A DNA stretch of 64,000 bases from Rachicladosporium sp. CCFEE 5018 (Eukaryota; Ascomycota; Dothideomycetes; Cladosporiales; Cladosporiaceae): assembly GCA_002077045.2 (NCBI GenBank), contig KZ111146.1:714293-778292 (forward strand). Reading direction: 5' to 3'. The position numbers and the translations under genes were made by a program. Of this stretch, positions 1-7,924 are shown piece by piece (position 1 is the first letter of the stretch; each line of letters starts with the position of its first letter). The notes below the pieces were generated by a model. That model worked only from the letters and a program-made list of their open reading frames with translations. It was not told the origin of the DNA and did not search any database.

Positions 1-405
1 TGCGCGCACTGTCGTAGAGTCCGGCACAGCAATGTCGACCTTCCGCTTCAGTGCGACGAACTCTGCGACAAGACGCCTGTAAGACTCAGCAGGAAAGCCC
101 GGGGCATAGAGACTGCGCAGCTGGAGCTCGCGGACTGCGAGCGCCCAACCAACATGAATTGGCTGTACCATCTGATCGCGCTGTAGGTCCTTGATACCAG
201 AGTCTGCGGCTGTGATGAGTAGCTCAAGGCCGCTTCGTAGCTTCTCGGCTTTGGCGAGCTTGATCTTCTTGGAGTCGCAAACATCAGGCTGAATCTTGGA
301 TTTCGACTCTAACCCGGGAGTGTGGATCGGATGTAGAAGATCAAATTGCTCAAGGATGCGTGCTGCAAATTTGGCGTTGTCGGAATTGCTGGGCTCGGCC
401 TGCAT
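1..405 (-). CDS. Hypothetical protein, family member A (partial, runs off the left edge)
   Basis: I do not recognise a function. An ATG at 405 opens a frame that stays open for 135 codons to the window edge. An in-frame stop lies upstream at 448-450, so 405 is the only possible ATG. The protein is soluble, mixed charge, without signal peptide or membrane segment. Its N-terminal 110 residues align with those of the gene at 1670-2608: both share an F-x-A-x-x-L-x-x-F-D-x-L-H-P start, a K-L-A-K-A / Q-L-A-K-A segment about 30 residues later, and an E-L-x-L-R...G-F...R-x-x-V-A stretch near residue 110. It sits on the same strand as two relatives, so it looks like part of a local duplicated family. 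That it is a real gene rests mainly on this resemblance. Confidence 0.6.
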   Translation of the reverse strand, partial: MQAEPSNSDNAKFAARILEQFDLLHPIHTPGLESKSKIQPDVCDSKKIKLAKAEKLRSGLELLITAADSGIKDLQRDQMVQPIHVGWALAVRELQLRSLYAPGFPAESYRRLVAEFVALKRKVDIAVPDSTTVRA

Positions 406-788
406 GCTGCGCGGTGTCTCTGCAGATAGATCTGTGACTCGGGCCGGCTACATCGTGACTATGTACTAGCTTGGTCTCTTTGATCGCATGCGCGAAACTT
501 CACCTGACTGCTGGTAGATTCTGCACAAGGAGACTGGCATGCGCGTTGACGTTGAAAGACCATTCTTTGTATCTCATGTCTTACAGAGCCGGGAGACAAG
601 CTGGACCTGTCCGTGGCAATACGAAGGGGAGGGCTGATTATACGGCTTCTGCGTACAGGCTGGCCAATACAACTTGGGCGGATGACTCTGAACTCGGAAA
701 TACGAGCACGCTGAGCTGAAGGTTTCATCTCATACCTGTCTCGTATCTCCGCTCTCACCTCCTCTGGAAACCCCTCACGTCTCTCCGA
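406..788. other. Intergenic, no gene seen
   Basis: Spacer between two minus-strand family members. It has short open frames on both strands but none with an ATG start, family resemblance or splice logic. It presumably holds the 5' region of the gene at 1-405 and the 3' region of the gene at 789-1316. Confidence 0.5.
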
Positions 789-1316
789 TTACCACGGTCC
801 AAAGGCTCTGGTCCTCGCATCCTTCAACACCGGATCCTGAATGTCGACACAATGGAACCACAAAGTCCTGTCGGCACGCTGCCTCGACATACCTATCACG
901 ATCTCCTCTCTGAACGTAGCCAGGCTCAGGTCTGGTCGCTGGTGCATCAGGATCATCAACGTCTGCACAGGGAAGATTGCGGTACTCAGCGCTTCATCAG
1001 CATCGCCATGGGTTTCCTGATGGTCCACGATGGCACGGGCGTGCTCGTAGCTTGCGCGAGTCGAAACGGTTGCGTTGAAGGTAGCGAGAAGATGGGCGGT
1101 CCAGGCGGCGTCGAAGACGGGTGGGCCGGGGCGGAGTGGTCCTGGACGTGAAGTGGTCGCAGCAGTAGGGCCGGAGGCAGGAGCTGATGAGGTAGGTACT
1201 GCATCTGCTTCTGGAGTAGCGAGAGCTGCCGAGCATACCGGTGTTGAATCAGAGCTATTGGCGATTCTGGGTAGAGAGTGGGTGGGCTGGGGTGTATCGG
1301 TATCATCGGACTGCAT
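789..1316 (-). CDS. Hypothetical protein, family member B (short form)
   Basis: A 175-residue frame with an ATG at 1316. The first 65 residues are low complexity, rich in Ser, Thr, Pro and Ala. The remainder resembles only the C-terminal third of the 1670-2608 product. Both have a Trp about 70 residues upstream of a shared F-R-E block (FREEIVIGM here, FREQMALQM there), followed by a W, a D-x-x-L, and an A-x-x-x-W near the end. It lacks the N-terminal region seen in members A and C. It may therefore be a shortened copy, or an upstream exon may have been missed in 1317-1669. No signal peptide, membrane segment or known domain is visible. Function unknown. Confidence 0.5.
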   Translation of the reverse strand: MQSDDTDTPQPTHSLPRIANSSDSTPVCSAALATPEADAVPTSSAPASGPTAATTSRPGPLRPGPPVFDAAWTAHLLATFNATVSTRASYEHARAIVDHQETHGDADEALSTAIFPVQTLMILMHQRPDLSLATFREEIVIGMSRQRADRTLWFHCVDIQDPVLKDARTRAFGPW

Positions 1317-1669
1317 TGTGGAGATAGTCTGCTAGAGATCCAGGTTTGCGTGGTAAGAGCAAGGGATCGATGACATTTATAGGTCCTTCCTGAGGAGCAG
1401 TGATCATAAGTCCCACATGGCCTTTCACTAGTGTCTCCGCCTCTGGCCTTTCCTGCCTCATTGTCGCAGGTTCGACTCACTTCTGGTCCGTCACCACGAA
1501 GAGAACTCAAGCTTTACCGACCACATCACGCGAACACAACCGCGAAGAATCGAGACTGATGACCACACGATGAGAGGTTTGCTAGTGCGCCTGTAGACCG
1601 TATCGTTACACGCGCTTCTTCTCGGGATGAGCCATCGAGATCCGACCATCCGCCCCCTAATATTTAACC
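1317..1669. other. Intergenic, no clear exon
   Basis: Spacer between family members B and C. Several overlapping open frames exist on the minus strand (the longest spans 986-1510), but none carries the N-terminal family signature. I see no convincing exon. Confidence 0.45.
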
Positions 1670-2608
1670 CTACTGACGACACAATCTCTCAACGACTTTA
1701 TTCCGCCCCTGACGCCACGCTTCCATAGCTCTGATCAGCGTCGCATCCGTCACACGATCACGACTCCAGGTCCACTCCTCGAACCCAGCCATCCCACCTT
1801 CAATCATCTGCAACGCCATCTGCTCGCGGAACACATGGTTCGTGAGCCCAGGCTCGAGCTTCTTAAGAGTTGCCTTCATGGCGAACGCCGTGTTATCGAG
1901 CCCACGCAGCTTCTCCATCGCCGCGCGGTCTTTGCAGCTGGGCATGATTCCTGGCCTGCCGGCGATGTGGTCGTAGTGGCGCGTCACCGATGCTGCCCAG
2001 TCAGGGTTGATGGACTGGACCACTGGCGTAGCGACGCCGACTGGAGGATCCAGTGAGTCCGAATCTTCCTGCGGCTCGTTTCTTGGTGCGACGTCGCCTC
2101 TCGTCCTCGCTTTTGCCTTAGCTTTCTGCCTAGCAAATTCCGCTTTTGATTCAAGCGCAGCCGCAAGATCAGGATGCTGTGGCTTGATGTTCTCTAACGC
2201 AGCGACATCGCCCTTTGGGGCTCTCGTCAACACTACCGGGGCAGCGACATACTTCCTGAATGCGTCCGCACTGAAGCCTGCCGCATGTACTGTCCTCAGC
2301 TCGAGCTCCAACTGAGCGAAGCAAAGTGCAACATCTTCAGCTCTATCAGGCTGGCCAGGCGCCTTAGCAGTCGCCTGATATTGCGCATAGGTCACCTCGA
2401 TGTCAAGCTGGTCTTCGAGTCTAGCAGCTTTGGCTAGCTGCACATCGGTAGGATCGCGATCGCTTGCTTGGGAGAACTTTCTGGCCTTTGCGGACTTTGC
2501 TCGATACACCGGATGTAGAGCGTCGAAGTGGTGAAGAACCTCAGCTGTGAAAACAGAGACAGTGTCCGCTTCGGGCGATTGCGCAGAGACGTTTGCAGGA
2601 GAGGACAT
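1670..2608 (-). CDS. Hypothetical protein, family member C (full length)
   Basis: A 312-residue, single-exon frame. The ATG at 2608 is used. The frame continues to 2626, but only through a GTG. The protein is hydrophilic, Ala/Lys/Glu rich and probably helical. It has a lysine-rich K-A-K-A-R stretch near the middle, and no signal peptide or transmembrane segment. The N-terminal half matches family member A and the C-terminal third matches member B, so this gene shows how the two relate. I recognise no domain. Three same-strand relatives within 2.6 kb suggest local tandem duplication followed by strong divergence, as seen for lineage-specific fungal gene families. Coding status is supported by length and by this internal homology. 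Confidence 0.65.
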   Translation of the reverse strand: MSSPANVSAQSPEADTVSVFTAEVLHHFDALHPVYRAKSAKARKFSQASDRDPTDVQLAKAARLEDQLDIEVTYAQYQATAKAPGQPDRAEDVALCFAQLELELRTVHAAGFSADAFRKYVAAPVVLTRAPKGDVAALENIKPQHPDLAAALESKAEFARQKAKAKARTRGDVAPRNEPQEDSDSLDPPVGVATPVVQSINPDWAASVTRHYDHIAGRPGIMPSCKDRAAMEKLRGLDNTAFAMKATLKKLEPGLTNHVFREQMALQMIEGGMAGFEEWTWSRDRVTDATLIRAMEAWRQGRNKVVERLCRQ

Positions 2609-3034
2609 CTGGGGCGTTGAGAGCACAGGAGAGCGGAGACCGATGCTACAAGCGCCAGGTCAAAATGTCAGAAGCACTTTTATTGAGACATCTCGTACGT
2701 CCGTGTGATTGCTGGCATGTTTCGATCACGTCTCGGAAGATCCCCTATCCAGTGTGTTCGAGCATCATCGCAGGCAGAACCGCTCGTCCTTCGATCGATC
2801 CGCATTGTGCTCCTTGATGTACTCTCCATTCATGATGCCGTAAATATAGCATGTCCCGACAAAGACGTAGTGATCTTCACGAGGCCGTACAATACAGGGG
2901 TGTGGGCAACCGTATAGTACGATTACTGATACCGTATTAGTTCGCAATGCGCTAGGCTTGTCTACCCACCAGGGATCACGAACTGCACATACTGTCAGCT
3001 GGCCTAATGCTGTAGAGATCGGAAGGACTACATC
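2609..3034. other. Intergenic, no gene seen
   Basis: Promoter side of family member C and 3' side of the HET-domain gene. Only short frames occur, several with non-ATG starts. No feature is supported. Confidence 0.5.
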
Positions 3035-4878
3035 TCACCCTATATCATGCTCTATCATCGTTTGCGGCCCGAGACCAACGCGCCCGCACTCTGTACTAAA
3101 GATCCTTCGGTTATCGCAGAACAATTCTAGAGCCTTCTTGTAAGCATCCAGGCTTGAATTTGTTGGATGCATGGCGACTACTTCCGTGGAGTGCGTCTCG
3201 GACATGAGACGTCGCCGTAGCTCGGTATGTAGTTCAGTGAACTCGGGAGCTTGCAGTCGTGCTTTGTGTTTGAAGGACCAATCAGCGACTAGTGTCCTGC
3301 TGATTACCACATCGTAAGGGTCTGTATAGCACGAGCTCCTGATGAGCTTGACGACATCCTGCAGCAACTCGGCTAATTGTTCATAGTAGTGAATTGTTTG
3401 CCATCGCACTATGTCTGTGATGCGGGCAACAGCATCCGCTTTACAGCCCAGTACTCTGAGTTCTCGAGCGTGACCGCCGAGGCTGGTCAGCTCTAACGGG
3501 ATTCTATCGTCGGCACTGTAAGCATTAGGGATGGCAAAAGAGTCTATTTTGGCACCTTGATAATGCCACCTTGGCGTCCAGCTACTGAAGTAATCGTCCG
3601 GGAGTGTGACTTCCGGAGGCATAGCACTGCGAAGGATACCAAGTGTACGTGTCTGTGCGATACTCACGAGGGTACTATCCCGCAAGACTTCGTGCAGCTC
3701 CTTCGTATAGTCTGGGCAGAGAGCATGAAGCACTGTAGGATCGGACGAGACTCGCCTGGCAAACCCAACAACGGCGTACACATGGTCTCGCGGGTCCGAG
3801 ACTTCGAAGACTCGCATATGCTCCATGCAGTGTCGGAGTCCGTCCTCAGTCGTGATCTTCGAACTCTCCAAGCAATGGATGAGGCTATCGAAAATGTAGG
3901 CTTGGCGGTGCTTGAGTCGAAAAGTCTCGCTATGCCACATGAGCCACCAGCCAATCAGGACGACATCGGACCACTCCAATTCGAGGGCACCAGCATAGGC
4001 AAGACTTTGTGCTGCGAGTATGACCTCTTGCACGACCTAGGGCTTCGTCTTAGCACACATCGAGTATGCAAGATCAAGATGACCGGCCGTTGTGCACTCA
4101 CCCACAGGCGTCTAAACCACGGACTGTTGTACAACGAAACTAGTAGTGCAGTCACCGATTCTGGTGACGTGTTGTTCATGCTGACCGCGGGTTGGAGTGG
4201 GTTGTTTTTGTTAGCTGTCCACGCGGCTTTCGCAACTACTGCTTGAGCATCCAGGCAAGCTTTCGCATCCAGATTGAAGCCAATGCATTCTCCAAGCCAG
4301 ACCAGGGCCGCTTTCCAATTTGCTGTGAAGACCTTAATGGAAGTCCGTGCAAGGCATCTCGGTGTCTCGACAGGACCCCGATCTCAACATACTACACATC
4401 TCGATTAGTAGAGTACTTGAGTGATCAAGAGGCGTTGTGGCACAGACTTACCAGTAAACCTCATCCATTCTCGCGACCTACAAGCGTATGAGTGAGTATA
4501 GATCAGGGGCAGATCGGCATGTCTTTGTGGGCCTGCCATACGTACTTGCTCGCCCTTCTCGACAGGATCCGCCTGGTTGATACAGACAGCATCAATCCAC
4601 AGGGCTCGAACCGAGGCCTTTCGTCGCATACGACGTAGCGCTTGCTCGGCACTGGCCGGAACGTTGTATCGGTGACCATCGAGAAAGACCGGGGATGTGA
4701 TGCCTTCGTCACCCCAAGCGTATGAGATGGCCTCGTACTGCGGGTGTCCCTCGTCATCAAATGACACGTGGGAGACACTGCATCTTACAGGCTCCAAGTC
4801 GTGGCCGGGAGCAATTCGAAGGAGTCGAATCTCGCGACGAGAGGGATCAAGGCTTTTGTATTGGAAGCGGTCGACCAT
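3035..4878 (-). CDS. HET-domain (heterokaryon incompatibility) protein, gene model with a frame problem
   Basis: Fungal HET-domain protein, a family involved in non-self recognition and cell death. Exon 1 (4878-4546, 111 codons) encodes the hallmark YEAISYAWGD (about residue 47) and LWIDAVCINQ (about residue 92). Intron 1 (4545-4478) has GTACGT...TAG. Exon 2 is small (4477-4452) and encodes VARMDEVY. Exon 3 (about 4322-4102) carries ALVWLGE and WFRRLW. The last intron (4101-4037) is canonical and joins to VVQEVILAAQ. Exon 4 (4036-3035) holds DPRDHVYAVVGFA. Between exons 2 and 3 I found no canonical splice pair that keeps the frame. The natural join is off by one base. Either an indel or assembly error is present, or the gene is decaying. 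The ends of exons 2 and 3 are therefore uncertain. The HET assignment itself is firm. Confidence 0.75.
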
Positions 4879-5511
4879 AGCGCCCGGGAAGCATGCGCTG
4901 CAGAGCAGCGTTTGGAGGGCTCGAGATAATTTTCACTCGGGGACAGAGCACCAAAACCACAATCTATAGCACTTAGACTAGGTAGGAATGATTGTCATCG
5001 AGCTCGTCGCCAAAAGCGTAAGACACAGCCTTACATTTGAGAACCAGGCATTGCAGCTTAGCTGCAGCCTGCGCCGGCCTCGCTAGGGCTGATGCACTCG
5101 CTTCTTCGCGATCTCGAACGACGTGAATGATCACAGGGTGAAGTTTTGACGTCGAGGTACGCAGATGGAGGCGGTGCTGACCGAGGGTTGCTGGCCACGG
5201 TGGTCAATGCGCGAACTGGAGCTCGAGGTTGTGGTGTTCAAGATGGCGAGATTTCCCACCTCAGTCTTTACGTTATTGACTTATATGATTTCTAGTGAGT
5301 AGAGCCTGGGCGTAAGCTTAGATCTCGAATGCTTCACCTTTGCGGCTCGAGATCCTCAGCTTCATCTGACGTCTGGCCTATTGTCCAAAGCTCAGGGTGT
5401 CTGGCCGACGGCATCACAACTCACGCGATCTTGACCGTCTGAAGTGTAATGCAACATCGACATACTGTGTAGCACTTTCGACTTTCGTGACTCGATCACA
5501 GATCTCACGTC
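4879..5511. other. Intergenic, divergent promoter region
   Basis: Lies between the 5' ends of the HET gene (minus) and the dihydroorotate dehydrogenase gene (plus). No ORF with family resemblance and no repeat was seen. It probably holds both promoters. Confidence 0.5.
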
Positions 5512-6552
5512 ATGCCACTGCCCCTTATTTCGCCACCGTTGATCAACTCCTCCAATCCCTGGGCAACAACGTTGGAAGACCTGCAGACCATTTTTGATTG
5601 CCCTCAGACCGGTGCAGTGACCACTCGAACGAGCCTCCTCAAAGGCTTTGAGCATGACGACCATATCCATCAGTACACTTTCTTCGATGCTCAGGGTACT
5701 CAGGCCAAGGCTCCAACGACCAGCTATACCTCGCCACAGGCCGCCGAGGACCACGAGAACGCTACCGGGAGTCTCAACACGCTCGGTTACAGCCCAGTGC
5801 CATTGAAGACTTACCTAGCAATGATCGCCAGAGTCGTTGCGGACTCGAAGCTGCCAGAAGACGTCAGGTCGACAAAGCCGTTTATCATCTCTGTCACAGG
5901 AAGCGCTGATGCTGTACTCCAATGCTATCGATTGATCCGATCGACGCAACGAACCGTATCGAATCCACTGTGCATGGAGATCAATCTGTCATGCCCGAAT
6001 ATCCCATCGAAGCCTCCACCAGCTTACTCGGAAGCTTCACTCACAGAGTATTTGACCGTGCTTGCCGACGAGAAAGCGCGAGAAGCCAAAGACGGTGGAA
6101 TGAAAGTAGCGATCGGCATCAAAACGCCGCCGTACACCTACCACGATCAGTTCAGATCACTCATCTCAGCCTTACTTGCATCACAAAAGCCTACATGCCC
6201 GGTCGACTTCATTACAGCGACGAACACACTCGGATCGTGTCTTCTCCTCGACGGGACAGGCAGTGCACCGGCGATCAACTCAGCCTCCGGTGCTGGCATC
6301 GGTGGGCTTGCGGGCACGCCACTTCACCCGCTTGCCCTGGGTAATGTGCGGACTATCAGTTCGATGCTGAATGAGCATGAAGCACTCCACGGCATCGATA
6401 TCATTGGCATTGGGGGTGTCAGTGATGGCGCGGGCTTTCACAGGATGAGATCTGTTGGTGCGAAGGCGGTCGGGGTCGGCACTGCTCTGGGGAGGCGTGG
6501 TGTAGGAGTCTTTGGTGAGATATGGGAACATGAGAAATTGCTTGCTGCCTGA
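5512..6552 (+). CDS. Class 1 dihydroorotate dehydrogenase (cytosolic, fumarate type)
   Basis: Flavoprotein of the class 1 dihydroorotate dehydrogenase family, which oxidises dihydroorotate to orotate in pyrimidine synthesis. A single exon of 346 codons has an ATG at 5512. The catalytic loop is visible as MEINLSCPNIPSKPPPAYS (about residues 160-178). Its Cys is the active-site base of class 1A enzymes, whereas class 2 mitochondrial enzymes have Ser there. Other family marks are the N-terminal INSSNPWATT region, TNTLG (about residue 240) and the C-terminal GIGGVSDGAG phosphate/FMN-binding segment. No mitochondrial targeting or membrane helix is seen, so the product should be cytosolic. Filamentous fungi usually also have a mitochondrial class 2 enzyme, so this one may be an accessory form. 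Its stop lies 50 bp from the stop of the convergent amidase gene. Confidence 0.88.
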   Translation: MPLPLISPPLINSSNPWATTLEDLQTIFDCPQTGAVTTRTSLLKGFEHDDHIHQYTFFDAQGTQAKAPTTSYTSPQAAEDHENATGSLNTLGYSPVPLKTYLAMIARVVADSKLPEDVRSTKPFIISVTGSADAVLQCYRLIRSTQRTVSNPLCMEINLSCPNIPSKPPPAYSEASLTEYLTVLADEKAREAKDGGMKVAIGIKTPPYTYHDQFRSLISALLASQKPTCPVDFITATNTLGSCLLLDGTGSAPAINSASGAGIGGLAGTPLHPLALGNVRTISSMLNEHEALHGIDIIGIGGVSDGAGFHRMRSVGAKAVGVGTALGRRGVGVFGEIWEHEKLLAA

Positions 6553-6602
6553 TCGTGGAAGCATAATGTATCGATGTATAGCTGTACATGCCGAACATGG
6601 AA

Positions 6603-7642
6603 TCACACTTCGGGGTAGACGTCTCTGCACCTGTGTCAGTAAAGTCATGGGCATCGCACTTCTAGATGCAACTGACGTCCGTCTCAACAATGGCAGACGC
6701 TTCCGCATCTCCACGGCTTTCTCAAGATCAATGTCGACGAGCAACACCTCCGGCTCGTCCTTCTTCTCTCCATCAAGCTCGCCTAACACCTCACCCCAGG
6801 GGCTGATGACGATGCTGTGCCCGTAGCTAGTCCGCTTCTCGTTGTGCGCACCCACCTGAGCCGCCGCAATGACGAATGATTCACATTCAATCGCCCTCGC
6901 TCGGAGCAGTGGCAGCCAATGCGCCTGCCCGGTGGGGACTGTAAAGGCAGAAGGGTACAACAATACATCAGTACCTTGCCTCTTGAGGCTAAGCGAGATC
7001 TCCGGAAACCGCAGGTCGAAGCAGATCATCGCCCCGATCTTGCCAATCACAGACTCAAAAGGTGGCAAGATCTCGTTCCCAGGCTCCGTCGTGTTGCTTT
7101 CTCGCAACGATGGACCCCCGGGGATCTCGAGGTCGAATAGGTGCAGCTTCTGGTACCTTTGGGTGATCTCACCCTTTGCCGAGATCCAGAGGAGTGTGTT
7201 CTTGATTCGCTTGCTAGCTGGGTCATCGCTGGGCTCGTGCACGCCAACGGAAATGGGAAGGGAGTGTTTGCGGGCAGATGCTTGAAGGCCGAGGAGGAAA
7301 GGGGAAGACTTGGCCGGTTTGCAGAGGGAGAGTGATTCGGAGGGAGAGGAGCCTATGTAGTCGCTTGCTTCGGGGAAGAAGACAGCCTCCAGACTCGTTA
7401 CTCAATGAGGTGTAAATGATCAAGTGCAAGACTGCCCACCTTTGCCCCTGCTGTAACGGCTTTCGAGATGATGTTCCGGCATTGCGAAAGATTGTGCGTC
7501 ATCGATGAGGTCGAGCATATCTGGCCAATCGCCTGATCAGGCATCAGAGATGGGAGAGTGACTTGAGAAGAGACGAGGGAGGACTGACGACCTTAACGCC
7601 CTGCGTCTCGAAAGCTGAAGGCACACTCACCGCGAGCACCAT
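6603..7642 (-). CDS. NIT2: Deaminated glutathione amidase, Nit1-type nitrilase superfamily
   Basis: Carbon-nitrogen hydrolase close to mammalian Nit1 (yeast Nit2), which repairs deaminated glutathione. I assemble four exons: 7642-7631, 7532-7440, 7386-6677 and 6630-6603. They total 843 nt, or 280 residues, the normal family size. The first exon is only four codons (MVLA). The last exon gives the family ending RDVYPEV. The catalytic triad is visible: Glu in FFPEASDYI, Lys in YQKLHLFD, and Cys in MICFDLRFPE. The AHWLPLLRARAIE and RTSYGHSIVISPWG segments are also Nit1-like. Introns have GTGAGT...CAG, GTGGGC...GAG and GTCAGT...CAG borders. The second acceptor (GAG) is weaker but restores frame and homology. 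It is convergent with the dehydrogenase gene and divergent from MAK21 over 282 bp. Confidence 0.85.
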
Positions 7643-7840
7643 CTTCGCTTGAGATCATGTGCCGGTCGCGGGATTGCGGTGAACAACTGATGACTGAATT
7701 GACTGCTACCTCCGGCACTTATTCACAGTAAAGTGCACACAGGAAAGCGTGGGTGATTGACTGCAGTGTTGTTCTCAGATAGAAGTCAATGGTAGCTCTT
7801 TCCGGGTGTGTTCGTCCATGAGACCGGAACAAAGTCGGCC

Positions 7841-7849
7841 CGATGAGCT
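7841..7849 (+). promoter_or_regulatory. PAC-like element upstream of MAK21
   Basis: CGATGAGCT, about 75 bp upstream of the MAK21 ATG, matches the core of the fungal PAC motif (GCGATGAGCT) except for its first base. PAC sites are typical of ribosome-biogenesis promoters, which is the class MAK21 belongs to. A 9-base match can arise by chance, so this is only suggestive. Confidence 0.3.
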
Positions 7850-7924
7850 CTCTTACCAGGAACTTTTTGTGTGCAAGACGACCTCGAGACAACTATTTGC
7901 GCCGCGTTGACCAGTGATCGCAAG

